Assembly (NCBI RefSeq): GCF_902712995.1
Contig: NZ_CACTIB010000021.1
Span: 42,536 to 106,535, forward strand
Length of the DNA stretch: 64,000 nucleotides
Reading direction: 5' to 3'
Source: Candidatus Mycoplasma haematohominis
GTDB taxonomy: Bacteria > Bacillota_I > Bacilli_A > Mycoplasmatales > Mycoplasmoidaceae
Within the stretch, counting starts at the first letter, position 1; each line of letters begins with the position of its first letter. Made by a program: the position numbers and the translations under genes. Of the stretch, positions 19,262 to 29,281 are shown one piece after another. The notes beneath the pieces were generated by a model. That model saw only the letters and a program-made list of their open reading frames with translations. It was not told where the DNA came from and did not search any database.

Positions 19262-19558
19262 ATGAAAATTACTAGAGTTTCAGAGGAAGAGTTAGCAAAA
19301 ATAATTTTTGACGAACTTTGTCCAAAAAAGTTTTTTAAAGGTGATGAACAGATTAAGGAGCGTTTTGTTGAGCACTTTGATAAGTTAAATAAAGTTCCAA
19401 TTTTTGAGAAAGAAGTAGCAAAAATAGTTGTTTTAGAAATACTGGAGGATAGATTTTTAATTAAGAATGAGAAGAAAGTTAGATTGGATTTTTTTGAACC
19501 TTTATTCAGAGATTTATGTCCCTATGAAATAGAGATGAAGAGAATTAGATCTAAATAG
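19262..19558 (+). CDS. Small helical protein, paralog of 20294-20617 (98 aa)
   Basis: ATG at 19262 is preceded by a GGGGGAG purine run, one of the few good ribosome-binding sites here; an in-frame TTG at 19214 is less likely. The protein has no membrane segment. Ile-Phe-Asp-Glu-Leu-Cys, Lys-Glu-Arg-Phe-Val-Glu-His-Phe-Asp and Val-Leu-Glu-Ile-Leu-Glu-Asp match the gene at 20294 along its length. Its end overlaps the RNase gene's end by 8 nt on the opposite strand. Function unknown. Confidence 0.75.
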   Translation: MKITRVSEEELAKIIFDELCPKKFFKGDEQIKERFVEHFDKLNKVPIFEKEVAKIVVLEILEDRFLIKNEKKVRLDFFEPLFRDLCPYEIEMKRIRSK

Positions 19559-20288
19559 CTTTTTGTTTTTTATGGTTTTTAAGATTTGACTCATGTTTTT
19601 TCCATTCGTTTGCCTTGCAGAAAGTAGTTGAAATATATTCTCTAGATTTACCCATTAGACTCAATTTTTCTAGTATCTCTTCTCTAGCTTTTATTTTCTT
19701 TTTATGACTGACTTCATTTGAAATCTCTATATTTAAAGCTTTGCTTATTTCTCTTAACTGATTTAGATAACTATCACTAGCTAATATTGAAGCTAGCGCA
19801 ATTGATCAGAATTGATTTTCTCCTGCTACTTGACAGAAGTAATCTATTTTGAATTGTCCTGGAGCTTCATTCTGATTGAAGTATTTGTTTTGTCTATTCT
19901 TTTTAAAGAAGTTAGGAAGTATGTGAAATGTAAAACTGTTCTCTAACTTATAGTGAAGTAAGCTATGGATTTCTGCTAATGCTTTGCGTATATCTCCTCC
20001 ATGTTTCTCTGTTAATTCATTACAACTCTTAACATCTACATTTGCAATAACGAAATCTTTTCCTTCTTCAAAGTGTTCTTTAATTTGTGAAGAAATATTC
20101 CTTATTTTTTCAGGATCTAGTTCTTTTGAATCTTTGATTTCCTTGCATCATTCATGTTTTTGTAGGGCTTTTATATTTTGTTTATTTAGGCAAAATGCAG
20201 CAACTGCAAATCCTCCAAATAAACCACCATGGCCTGATTCATCAGAACCAACAGAGGAGCATTGATTTCTAATATTTGGGCATCCCAC
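19551..20288 (-). CDS. Ribonuclease HII/HIII-family protein (245 aa)
   Basis: Would cleave the RNA strand of RNA-DNA hybrids. Residues 14-19 read Gly-Ser-Asp-Glu-Ser-Gly, the first two catalytic acids in the RNase HIII form; Ile-Lys-Asp-Ser-Lys-Glu-Leu at about 51-57 carries the third acidic residue, and Ser-Ile-Ala-Leu-Ala-Ser-Ile-Leu-Ala fits the conserved helix near the end. Most HIII proteins have an N-terminal substrate-binding extension that is missing here, so the size is closer to HII. GTG start at 20286-20288; two Trp are TGA. The catalytic set is judged by eye. Confidence 0.8.
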
Positions 20289-20293
20289 ATTTA

Positions 20294-20617
20294 TTAAAGA
20301 CCTCTTCTTGATTTTTCAAAAAAATTCATTCTCCTAAATAGACAATCGAAGGCTGAAAAGTTGAACTTTGTGCCTTCCTTTTTAAACAAATTATCCAATG
20401 AGTCGCTTTCTAATATTTCTAATATTTTTATTCTTGAAATTTGATAATCATATGCAGGCACTCTTAAGTTTGAGTCAAAGTGAGCGATAAATCTATCTTT
20501 CACAGTTAATTTATTGTTAAAAACGATTGTGTCAAAGCGAGATAAATCTTCGCTTGATAGACAGTCATCGAATATTAAATCTGCTAAGTCTAGAAGACTT
20601 AATCATGTGTCAAGCAT
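20294..20617 (-). CDS. Small helical protein, paralog of 19262-19558 (107 aa)
   Basis: ATG at 20615-20617 with Trp5 as TGA. Ile-Phe-Asp-Asp-Cys, Lys-Asp-Arg-Phe-Ile-Ala-His-Phe-Asp and Ile-Leu-Glu-Ile-Leu-Glu align with the 19262 gene, so the two paralogs flank the RNase gene on opposite strands. Ends 5 nt upstream of the RNase GTG, so it is likely cotranscribed with it. Function unknown. Confidence 0.75.
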
Positions 20618-20759
20618 TGTTTATTTAGGCGCGCAAAGAAAATAACCCTGAACGTTAATTTTATTTTTTTAAAGCTTTTTATTTATGGTTCTTTTTAGGG
20701 TATTTATTATTTTTTTATTGTTATTTTGATCTCTACTAACTTGTATATTTTTAAATAAT

Positions 20760-22700
20760 TTAAGGTAATAACTTTAGCCTTTTGTATTGTAGTTTTTTGT
20801 CTACAAATTGTTTGGGATCAAATAGAGGATATTTATTTTCCTCTATTAATCTTTCTATGTATAGTTCTACGGCTAACATGCTTCTTACATCATTCTCACA
20901 ATAGGTGTACATAAATTCTTTATTTTTATTTCAGTTGTATTCATCTGTTTTAGGATCAGTTACTAGTGCTCTGGAGAGTAGAAGAGATTGAGCCATTACA
21001 CCATTTTGACACTTTGTGATATCTGAGTAGTTCTTAATCTCTGTTTTTATTGCTATATCCTGAGGAATTAAGGCATTTACTTTTTTGATACTGTGAAAAC
21101 CTTTTAGTTTTTTATGGATTATGTGAGGATTGTTACCAAAGGTAAATCAGTTGGCTAAGTCAACAGTTCCGTCTATTATTGAGATAACTTTTTGTTTATA
21201 TTCATCTTCTTGTATTAGTTCAGCCATTTCCTTTAGTCTTGTATTTTCAAAGGATTGGTTGTATACTATGTAGGCTACATTGGGTTCATCTACATATATG
21301 GCATCTATTATTTGTTTGAATGAATTTATTGATAGTTCTAGGGGATCAATTATTAAGTTTGTTGTTGGTTTTACTTCTACGTTATCTATTGTTTTTATGA
21401 GGGATAGTTGAAGCACTATTTGCATATAGGGTTTAGTGTTTTCTAGGTAGGGGAAAGGAAGAGAGACGCTTTCAAAATCGTAGTAGACCTTTATGCGTTT
21501 CTTTTTTAGGAATTCATATTTTTCTATTGCTGCTTCAAATACTATGTAGTCTTGGTCTTTAGGGAAGCCAGGTATGAACTTTAAGTTGGATGTGTACTCT
21601 AGAAAGAATTTTTGTTTTTCTGGATCTTCACTGTATCTATCTAAACATATAAGTGTTTTGTCGAAGGGTAGGATGTTGTGAGCTTGAACGAATTCTGGGA
21701 ATATTTGTTTGACTATTGACTTGTAGTGGGCTGAGGATGGGGAAACTATTTTCTTTTGATTTCTTAAGAAGTTGTCTGATAGGGTGTTGAAGCATATATC
21801 TCTGTTTTCATGCTCTTTGAATTTAATTAGTCTTTCTATTGCTTTTTCTGGTTTAGTTATTGGATCATCTTCTATTTCTTCATCTCATGGCTCATTGTTT
21901 ATGCATGCAAATTCTTGTTTAGTGAATATTTGTTCATAGAGGGAATCTTGGTATTCAATATCTAGGTTAAATAGGGTATTTATATTCTTTATCTTTTCAT
22001 CTAAGGGATCTGTTGGAGCTCTTACTTTGGATGTATAAGGAAGCGAGTTTCCTATTTCTACTATTAGTTCTTTATCTGGAGAGGGTTTTCTGGATAGATA
22101 GGTTATTAGGTATTGGTCTATTTTTAGAGAAGTTAGGTGTTTAGTGAAGAAGTGGTTGTAGAAGATGAATGTTCCTAAGGATTCTTTTTTTAGGCTTGAG
22201 GATCAGAAGTGTTCTATTAGGTATATTTTGTTTTTGTATTTGAATAGGGCAGTAGGTTTGATTTTTAGTTTTCCTGATATTAGTGTTGGTTTATAGAAGA
22301 ATACTGTTTCTCTTTTAGGGTCTAACAGTGTATTTACTATGTAGTCTGTTTGGTCATTTGCTATAGATGAGTGTGAGTAGAAGGAGAGAGTAGGTAATTT
22401 GAAGTATTTCTTGTAGAAGTCAGTTATTTTTTGATCCTTTAATTTATTTAGTTTGTTGGTGTTTTCTACGAATACTGAGTCTTTGGCTTCTACTATTTCT
22501 CTTAGCAATACCATTTGGTCTTGTAGAGCTAGGTTGTATAGTTCTTCCTGTTTTTCTTCTGATTCAAAGAAGTTTTCTATTTCTTCTGTTATTAAGAATC
22601 AGTATTGGCGGGGGTATTTAAAGTAGTTGATGAATTCATTTTTTGTGATGAATCACTCTTTCTTATTCTTTTTGGCTGAGATTAGATTTATTAGACCCAA
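20760..22700 (-). CDS. DUF2779 domain protein (about 646 aa)
   Basis: One frame with several TGA codons. The Tyr-Tyr-Asp-Phe-Glu-Ser motif near residue 407 and Tyr-Asn-Gln-Ser-Phe-Glu about 65 residues later match the RNase H-fold exonuclease-like DUF2779 domain found in many mollicutes; the C-terminal Cys-Glu-Asn-Asp-Val is also typical. The N-terminal third (Phe-Ile-Asn-Tyr-Phe-Lys-Tyr-Pro-Arg-Gln-Tyr-Trp) fits the usual start of the family. The start is uncertain: an in-frame stop lies at 22716-22718 and TTG at 22700 is the first plausible codon. A nuclease role is inferred. Confidence 0.8.
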
Positions 22701-22822
22701 GGCTTGTTTTGTGTTCTATAGAACTTGTTTAACAGATATATCTTTACATAGTTATTTGACTTATATTTAATTTTTGGATTTCCTAAATTTAAGTCTATAT
22801 TTTTTGATTTTTTAGAACCTTC

Positions 22823-22849
22823 AAAAAGCCCATGAATAGCGGACTTTTT
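22823..22849. terminator. Possible imperfect hairpin in divergent spacer
   Basis: AAAAAGCCC at 22823-22831 can pair with GGACTTTTT at 22841-22849 with one mismatch. It lies between the divergent genes starting at 22700 and 22890, where a terminator would be unexpected, so it may instead be a regulatory site. Confidence 0.3.
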
Positions 22850-22889
22850 CGGTTTTCCTATAATCACTAAAAATCTTTAAGAAATTGAT

Positions 22890-23300
22890 ATGTCAAAACC
22901 AATGATAATTGCTTCTGTGGCATCTATAGCTACAGCTGGTTCATTTGCTACTGCATATGTTTTAGGTGTGTTTGATAGGGATACTTATTTGAGTTGAGCT
23001 CTTAAACAGAATGAGAATAAGAAATATGTTGGAAGGGACTTGAAAGAGATTGGGAAGATTGTTGCTGTGGACAATTTTGAAACTGATTATTGAAAAAATA
23101 TGGAAATTTTGCCGGGAGAGAATCCTGCTAAGCCAACTTTTAAAAAAGACGGGGAAGAGACGCACGCATTAGTTTCTGCTTGGTGTGTATCTGTTGCTGA
23201 TACGGATTTAAAGGTTGTTTCTATTGATAGTCTGAAAACTGAGGAAAAGAAAACTTGAGATGCCTTTAATGCTGCTTGCTTTAAGGACAAGACATCTTAA
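22890..23300 (+). CDS. Anchored surface-type protein, W-C family (136 aa)
   Basis: Anchor about residues 5-26 (Ile-Ala-Ser-Val-Ala-Ser-Ile-Ala), then Tyr-Val-Gly, Trp-Lys-Asn-Met near 70, Ser-Ala-Trp-Cys near 100 and Trp-Asp-Ala-Phe-Asn-Ala-Ala-Cys-Phe at the end. These landmarks define the large array that begins at 24447, so this is its outlying first member. Two Trp are TGA. Function unknown. Confidence 0.86.
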
Positions 23301-23309
23301 TTCAGAAAT

Positions 23310-23795
23310 ATGACTATTCAACCGCAAACAGTTATAGGTGGGGTTGCTGCAGTAGCTTTAGTAACTGCAGGAGGTTTTGCAACCTGGCATTATTTATTGA
23401 ACAAGCCTGGTGGTGATTACTATTTGTATGCTCTTGAAGAAGGAAGGGAGTATGTGAGTGATAGTAGGGAGAAAGTTAAGTTTATGTTTTTAGGAAATAG
23501 TGATTTTTTTAGTAATTTGGATGAAAATTTCGATGAAATGAAGAAGGTTAATGAAGTTTTTATTTCAGGAGATTTGACCAGGGAAGAGGCAAAGAAAGTA
23601 CGCGACTCCGGAAATCCCAAGTTGAATGAATTTGCAGATTATGTCTATAGGTGATGCGCGCATGTAGCTAGAGAGAAGGTTGAAGGGGCAAGAAAAGGTG
23701 ATGGGACTTGAGATGAAAGTAAGTTTCAGGATTCAGTTCTCAAGTGAAAAGCTTTTAAAGAACAGTGCACCGTTGAAAAAAACAAGACTAAGTAA
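23310..23795 (+). CDS. Anchored surface-type protein, divergent W-C family (161 aa)
   Basis: MTIQPQT start and anchor about 8-30. The body keeps Trp-Cys-Ala near 116 (TGA at 23652) and ends Trp-Lys-Ala-Phe-Lys-Glu-Gln-Cys-Thr, but the Trp-x-Asn-Met site is replaced by Phe-Asp-Glu-Met. It is therefore a diverged member lying 9 nt after its neighbour. Function unknown. Confidence 0.84.
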
Positions 23796-23842
23796 TAGAT
23801 CTTGTTTATTTTTGATTGTTAGATTTAGAAATCAGTTAGCTT

Positions 23843-24292
23843 ATGAAAAAGAAGTTGGTTGCAGGAACGATTGTGGTTGGTATAGGCAGTTTACTCGCTG
23901 CCCATGCAGCAGGCGCTTTTAGGAGTAATACTTATTTGAGCTTAGGTAGCAAACTAGAGGATCATGTATATGTTGGTGGCGATGTTGAGAAGATAAGAGG
24001 TTTGTTAGATTCAAATAGTGAGAATTCTTATAAGGCTTTTGTAAAAAAGACTCATTGAGAAAATATGAAAATCGAACATTTGATTGTTAATGCTGGTATT
24101 TCAAAAGAAGGAGATCCAACTACAAACGGAAAAGAGGAAGAGGTTTTTAAATTTATTTCTGCATGATGCACTTCTATTTCTAAAAGGAAGTTAGATGCTG
24201 TTCCGGTTGAAATTGACAGCGAAGAAAAGAAGGTATGGGACGCATTCGTTTTTGCTTGCTTTCTAATTAGGGATCCTGTTTTTGTTGCCTAA
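23843..24292 (+). CDS. Anchored surface-type protein, W-C family (149 aa)
   Basis: MKKKLV start, unusually basic for the family, with the hydrophobic segment about 5-24 ending Ala-Ala-Gly-Ala-Phe as in the main array. Tyr-Val-Gly-Gly-Asp-Val-Glu, Trp-Glu-Asn-Met, Ser-Ala-Trp-Cys-Thr and Trp-Asp-Ala-Phe-Val-Phe-Ala-Cys-Phe follow in order. TGA codons at 24056 and 24164 are Trp. Confidence 0.86.
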
Positions 24293-24446
24293 GGAATAGA
24301 AATCGTTTGTTTAAGATATTTTTCTAATTTTCTATGAGTTTAAAAATCTACTCTTCGTAGTTTGGAAATAATCCGGAAAAACAAAATTTAGCATCACTCT
24401 TAATAGTTCTTCACTCTTAAAATCGCTGTTTTAATTTCACTAAGAT

Positions 24447-24920
24447 ATGTCAACTCAAACAATAGGCGCCGCAGCAGCAGGAACAGCAGTAGTTGGAGGT
24501 GGCGGAGCATTAGCAGCTTATGCGGCTGGAGCTTTTAGTTCTAAAGTTGAAGAGCAGAAACAAGAGGAAAGCAGAGGCACTTATAGAACGTTAGTTGGGC
24601 TAGATGAATCTATGAAAGGGAAGGAATATATCGGTAATAGTGAAGATGAAATTAAAAAACTTTGAGCAAATGAAGATTACAGAGCCGAATTGAAAAAGAC
24701 TCATTGAAAAAACATGGAAAAAAGAGATATTTCTGAGAAATCAGCTCCTATAAAAACACATGAAGATCAGTTTGTTTTCACAACTAAAAAAAATGAAGTT
24801 GCAAGGTACATATCTACTTGATGTCAATCAATTTCTGCGAAAGAGTTGAGTTCGATTCCTAAAACTGGGGAAGTAAATCAAAAAACTTGAGAAGCATTTA
24901 AATTTGCTTGTTTTAAATAA
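24447..24920 (+). CDS. Anchored surface-type protein, W-C family, 'TYRTL' type (157 aa)
   Basis: First member with the standard anchor: Met-Ser-Thr-Gln, then Ala/Gly-rich residues 5-30 ending Tyr-Ala-Ala-Gly-Ala-Phe. The ectodomain has Tyr-Ile-Gly, Trp-Lys-Asn-Met, Trp-Cys-Gln near 125 (TGA at 24819) and a terminal Trp-Glu-Ala-Phe-Lys-Phe-Ala-Cys-Phe. The two constant Cys could pair outside the cell (inference). Gly-x-x-x-Gly spacing in the anchor could favour helix packing. Confidence 0.87.
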
Positions 24921-24938
24921 AAGGTAGCACAGTAATTT

Positions 24939-25448
24939 ATGTCAATTCAAACAGTAGGAGCTGGAGTAGCGGGTACAGCAGCAATAGGCGGAGGAGGAGC
25001 TTTGACCGCTTACGCAGCCGGAGCTTTTAGTTCTAAAGTAGAAGAACAGGAACCAGAGAGAAGCAGAAGTACTTATAGAACGTTATCTGAATTAGATGAA
25101 TCTATGAAAGATAAGGAATATATAGGAGACAAAGAGAACGAAATTAAAGAGCTTTTAAAAGATGACACATCCTATAAGACTCCCTTAAAAGAAAAACATT
25201 GGGACAATATGTCAAAAAAAGACATTCCTAGACATTTAGTTACAACACAAACAGCTACAGGTCAATTTGGTTTTGCAAATAAGCAAAATGAAATTGCGAA
25301 ATATGTGTTTTCTTGATGTAAAGCAGTTGCAGAAAAAGAATTGAATTCAGTTCCTGTAAATGAAACAGGACAGGAGAATAAAGGTTACAAAAGGTGAGAA
25401 GCATTTAAATTCGCTTGCTTCAAAACAAAAGCTGGCGTAGTTACTTAG
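24939..25448 (+). CDS. Anchored surface-type protein, 'TYRTL' type (169 aa)
   Basis: Close relative of the preceding gene over the anchor and first 60 residues (Ser-Ser-Lys-Val-Glu-Glu-Gln, Thr-Tyr-Arg-Thr-Leu), then less similar. Here the first ectodomain Trp is TGG, while the Trp of Ser-Trp-Cys at 25314 is TGA. Ends with a short Val-Val-Thr tail. Confidence 0.87.
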
Positions 25449-25455
25449 CTAGTTT

Positions 25456-25992
25456 ATGCCAACACAAGCAGTAGCTGGAGCAGCTGCCGGAGCGGCATTG
25501 CTGGGCGGAGGCGGCACTCTTGCAGCTTATGCTGCAGGCGCTTTTAACACTAAATGAGAAGATACTACTTTCGAAGAATATGCGCAGTCTTTAGGGAAAC
25601 TTAAATATTTAGGAGAAAGCAGCACAACTTTAAATACTCCACCTACAAAAACTAATATAGAGGCTAAGATTGGCAATGCCACTAGCGGCGGAGGTTATAG
25701 AGATGTTTTAAAGGGTAATTGAGATCATATGAAAAAAGAAGATGTTGCAGAAGAAGAAAAGAATAAGAGACCACAAGATTCAAAAGATGTGTTATTTCCT
25801 GCTAGCGCTCAATCGTTAGATAAAAAAAGCGAAATTGCTCAATGAACGGAGGCTTGATGTGGCGCTATTGGAAAAAAAAGAGTAAAAGCAAAGATTAAAG
25901 TAGGTGATGATACAAAATGAAACAAAGAATTTTTTAATAGAGATGATTCTTGAAAAGCATTTAAAGAAGTTTGCTTAACAGCTACTCCTTAA
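25456..25992 (+). CDS. Anchored surface-type protein, 'FEEYAQSLG' type (178 aa)
   Basis: MPTQAV anchor variant. The ectodomain opens Phe-Glu-Glu-Tyr-Ala-Gln-Ser-Leu-Gly and Tyr-Leu-Gly-Glu, with a Leu-Phe-Pro motif about 50 residues before Ala-Trp-Cys, and ends Trp-Lys-Ala-Phe-Lys-Glu-Val-Cys-Leu. This subtype recurs at 28030, 31300, 33363, 37622 and 43139. Six Trp are TGA. Confidence 0.86.
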
Positions 25993-25995
25993 TTT

Positions 25996-26487
25996 ATGTC
26001 AACTCAAGCATTAGGTGCTGCAGCTGCTGGAACAGCAATACTGGGAGGCGGAGGAGCAACTATTGCATACGCAGCAGGTGCTTTTGATCCTAAAGCAGGG
26101 GAACAAAAACAGGAAAAGAGCACTTACAAAACTTTGGCTGAGACTGATCCATTTATTTTTAATAAAGAATATGTAGGAGGTGATGAGAATGCAATTAAGG
26201 CGCTTTTAGAAAAAAAAGATGACACTTCTTACAAGACAACTTTGAAGAGCACTCATTGAGAAAAAATGGAAGAAAAAGATATTCTTTTAGGTGATAAGCC
26301 TACAAAAACTAAAGCAAGTGAATTTGATAATGATAGTAAGAATGATGAAATTTCAAAATATGTATCTGTTTGATGTCAAGCAGTTTCTGCAAAAGAATTG
26401 AAAGCAATTCCTGAAAGCAGGGAGGAAGATCATGGTAAATGAGAAGCATTTAAATTTGTTTGTTTCAAGGAAAAAACCGGAAAGTAA
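25996..26487 (+). CDS. Anchored surface-type protein, 'TYKTL' type (163 aa)
   Basis: Starts 3 nt after the previous TAA (TAA-TTT-ATG junction). Standard MSTQAL anchor; Thr-Tyr-Lys-Thr-Leu, Tyr-Val-Gly-Gly, Trp-Glu-Lys-Met, Val-Trp-Cys-Gln and a terminal Trp-Glu-Ala-Phe-Lys-Phe-Val-Cys-Phe. Very close to 24447 and 27020 at the C-terminus. Confidence 0.87.
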
Positions 26488-26490
26488 TTC

Positions 26491-27015
26491 ATGTCAACTC
26501 AAGCATTAGGCGCTGCAGCTGCTGGAACAGCAATAGTTGGAGGCGGAGGAACTTTAGCTGCTTATGCAGCAGGTGCATTTGGATCTTCGAGCGAGCTTTA
26601 TTATTGAATGAAATCTAAAAATTTATTGGATAAGTACATTGGAGGAGATTTAACGAGAATAGAAGAAAAGATAAAGAATGGAGGGAATAGTACTAATAGC
26701 GGCTATAAGAAGAATTTGAATGACAATTGAGATGAAATGAAAAAAGAGGATTTTCCAGAAGGATCTAGACCTGAAAGGCCAGATAAAAACAAAATAGCTA
26801 ATGCTGGTCAAACATCAGATACTGATTCTAATGATCTAAAAGATATTGCTAATTTTGTAAATAAATGATGTGAATTAAGGCTTGGAAAAGGTACAGTTAA
26901 ATTTAAGGAAAATACAAATCCTAAAGAATATGATGAAGGAAAATTAACAGATCCTAAAGATGATGTGGATAAGAAATGAAAAGCGTTTAGGGAGGTTTGT
27001 GTAGCTGATAGTTAA
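26491..27015 (+). CDS. Anchored surface-type protein, 'YWM' type (174 aa)
   Basis: Standard anchor followed by Leu-Tyr-Tyr-Trp-Met-Lys, Tyr-Ile-Gly-Gly-Asp-Leu and a Trp-Asp-Glu-Met site. Lys-Trp-Cys-Glu lies about 45 residues from the end and the protein closes Trp-Lys-Ala-Phe-Arg-Glu-Val-Cys. The same opening appears at 37100. Junction TAA-TTC-ATG with the previous gene. Confidence 0.86.
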
Positions 27016-27019
27016 TATT

Positions 27020-27547
27020 ATGTCAACACAAGCTGTAGCAGGCGCAGCTGCCGGAGTAGCAGTTTTAGGAGGCGGAGGCACTCTTTCAGCCTATGCTGCA
27101 GGCGCATTCGATCCAAAAGTTAAAGAAAAGAAACAAGAGACAAACACTTATAAGTCATTGGTTGAATCAGATACATCTAAAGAATATATAGGGGATAATG
27201 AAGATGAAATTAAGACACTTTGGGACAATGCAGGAAGCAATTATAAAACCAATTTGAAAGTTACTCATTGAGACAATATGCAGAAAGAAGATATTTTGAT
27301 AAGTGACAAACCGGAAAAAACAGACAAGAGTCAATTTGATGTTTCAAACAAAAAAGATGTAATCGCAAAATATGTCTCCGCTTGGTGTCAAGCAGTTTCT
27401 AAGAAAGAATTGCAAGCGGTTCCAGCAAGCGGTTCCAGCAAGCGGTTCCAGCAAGCGGTTCAGAAGGTCATGGCAAATGAGAGGCATTTAAATTTGCTTG
27501 TTTCAAACAAAAAACCGGAGGGTAATTTATGTCAACTCAAGCAATAG
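27020..27547 (+). CDS. Anchored surface-type protein, 'TYKSL' type, C-terminus frameshifted by 13-bp repeat
   Basis: Normal through anchor, Tyr-Ile-Gly-Asp, Trp-Asp-Asn-Met and Ala-Trp-Cys-Gln, then enters three copies of a 13-bp repeat at 27412-27450. After it the frame is shifted, so the last 30 residues bear no family resemblance and the stop (27545-27547) falls inside the next gene. In the shifted frame the usual Trp-Glu-Ala-Phe-Lys-Phe-Ala-Cys-Phe ending and a TAA at 27523-27525 survive, 3 nt before the next ATG. The ancestral gene therefore ended at 27525; two repeat copies too many shift the frame. Confidence 0.83.
27412..27461 (+). repeat. 13-bp tandem repeat, 3 full copies plus 11 bp
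   Basis: Unit GCAAGCGGTTCCA at 27412-27424, 27425-27437 and 27438-27450, with a partial copy to 27461. Because 13 is not a multiple of 3, each gain or loss moves the frame of the 27020 gene. Confidence 0.9.
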
Positions 27548-28026
27548 GAGCTGCAGCAGCAGGAACAGCAATAGTTGGAGGCGGAGGAGCAACTATTGCG
27601 TACGCTGCTGGCGCATTTGATCCTAAAGTTAAAGAAAGTAAACAAGAAGTAAGTACTTATAAAACATCAGCTGAGAAAGAACTTGAGACAGACAAGGAAT
27701 ATGTAGGGGAAAGTAAAGACAAGATTAAAGCTCTTTTACCAAAAGACACTCAAAAAACTTCTTATCAAACATCATTAGAAGGTGTTTGAGATAAGATGAA
27801 AAGTTCTGTAAAAGAACAAACTTCAATCGGAACTCAGCCTCAATCATCGGATATTTCAGATTCAAGTAAAGCGGATTCGGTTGCTGATTATGTAAATAAA
27901 TGGTGTCTCCACGTATCTAATTTATCTTTATCTGTAGTCCCAACAGCAGCGCCTGATAAGGACAGATGAGATGCGTTTAAAGGAGCTTGTTTTGGAACCA
28001 AAGAAGTTGCACAAGCAACAGTTTAA
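27529..28026 (+). CDS. Anchored surface-type protein, 'ADYVNKWC' type (165 aa)
   Basis: Standard anchor; Thr-Tyr-Lys-Thr, Tyr-Val-Gly-Glu, Val-Trp-Asp-Lys-Met, then Ala-Asp-Tyr-Val-Asn-Lys-Trp-Cys and Val-Ser-Asn-Leu-Ser-Leu-Ser, which recur almost unchanged at 32861. Here the Trp of Trp-Cys is TGG rather than the usual TGA. Ends Trp-Asp-Ala-Phe-Lys-Gly-Ala-Cys-Phe plus a short tail. Confidence 0.87.
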
Positions 28027-28029
28027 TTT

Positions 28030-28566
28030 ATGTCAACTCAAGCAATAGGCTCCGCTATAGCTGGAACAGCAGTAGTAGGCGGAGGAGGAACTTTGGCTGC
28101 TTATGCTGCTGGAGCTTTTGATCCTTCTAAGCCAACTTTAAAAGAAGCTACTTTTGAAGATTATGCTAAACATAAATCCTTAAAGTATTTAGGAGAAACA
28201 AACAAAGTTCCAGGAATCGCTCCGGATTCAGCAAAAATAAAAAGTAGGTTGGATGATTCTACTAATGGTCAAGTTTACAGAGCTTCTTTTAATAAACATT
28301 GAGACAATATGAAAGATGCAGATGTTACTGTCACTCCTAAAAAAACCAGACCTTCTGATCTAAAAACTTCTTTATTTCCTACTTCAGGTTCAGGAAGCAA
28401 AGATCAGGAAGTTTCCAATTGAACAGCTGATTGATGTAAATCTATAGGAGTTAAAAAGGTTTTGATTAAAAAAGTTGAAAATGGCAAGGAAAGTTGGAAA
28501 GATGATCTTGATGAAGATTCTTCTTGAAAAGCGTTTAAAGATATTTGTTTGGCAGGAAATGCTTAG
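28030..28566 (+). CDS. Anchored surface-type protein, 'FEEYAQSLG'-like type (178 aa)
   Basis: Opening Phe-Glu-Asp-Tyr-Ala-Lys-His-Lys-Ser-Leu and Tyr-Leu-Gly-Glu-Thr, then Trp-Asp-Asn-Met, a Ser-Leu-Phe-Pro motif, Asp-Trp-Cys-Lys-Ser-Ile and a Trp-Lys-Ala-Phe-Lys-Asp-Ile-Cys-Leu ending. Closest to 31300. It ends a transcription block: 241 nt without genes follow. Confidence 0.86.
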
Positions 28567-28807
28567 TAATCTATAAAAGAATTACGCTAGTAGCAAAAAG
28601 GGTAAGCATAGATCATAAGAAGTAGTTTTGAGTTTTTATTAAGTAGTTAATATCAGAAGAATTAATTACACCAGTTTGGAATAATCTGTTTAATTGAATA
28701 TTAAAAAAGAGACTTCTTAGGAAGGTATATTAAGTAGTTTTAAGTTGTTAAAACTAAGTCTTTAAAGAAAAGTGGTTTTTGATTCTTATAATCCTGAGAC
28801 TTAGATA

Positions 28808-29278
28808 ATGACACCACAAGCAATAGGAGCTGGAGTAGCAGGTACAGCAGTAGTAGGCGGTGGCGGCACTTTAGCTGCTTATGCTGCTGGAGCTTTCGGC
28901 AAAGAAACTTATTTAACTCAGGCACAGAAAGATTCGGAGATTAAAGGAAAGAAAGATTACATAGGGGATAACAAAACTGAAATTCAAGCACTTTGAGATG
29001 ATACAAATTACAAGACTAATTTGAAAAGCGCTCATTGAGATAATATGGATGCACAAGATATTTCAACAAGTAGTAAACCAGAAAAAACAGTTAAGAATCA
29101 GGTTGATGATACAAGCAAAAAATCGGAAGTTGCAACCTATGTATCTGCTTGATGTCAAGCAGTTTCTGTTAAAGAATTAGATTCAATTCCTAGAAATGCA
29201 ACGGAAGACGAAAATAAAGATCACAAAAGATGAGAAGCATTTAAGTTTGCCTGTTTTAAAACGAAAACTGGACATTAA
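28808..29278 (+). CDS. Anchored surface-type protein, MTPQ anchor (156 aa)
   Basis: Begins Met-Thr-Pro-Gln-Ala-Ile-Gly instead of Met-Ser-Thr-Gln; the rest of the anchor is standard. Tyr-Leu-Thr-Gln-Ala and Tyr-Ile-Gly-Asp-Asn follow (as at 40606), and the C-terminal half (Ala-Trp-Cys-Gln-Ala-Val-Ser to Lys-Thr-Gly) is nearly that of 33915. First gene after a 241-nt spacer that should hold its promoter. Confidence 0.87.
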
Positions 29279-29281
29279 TTC

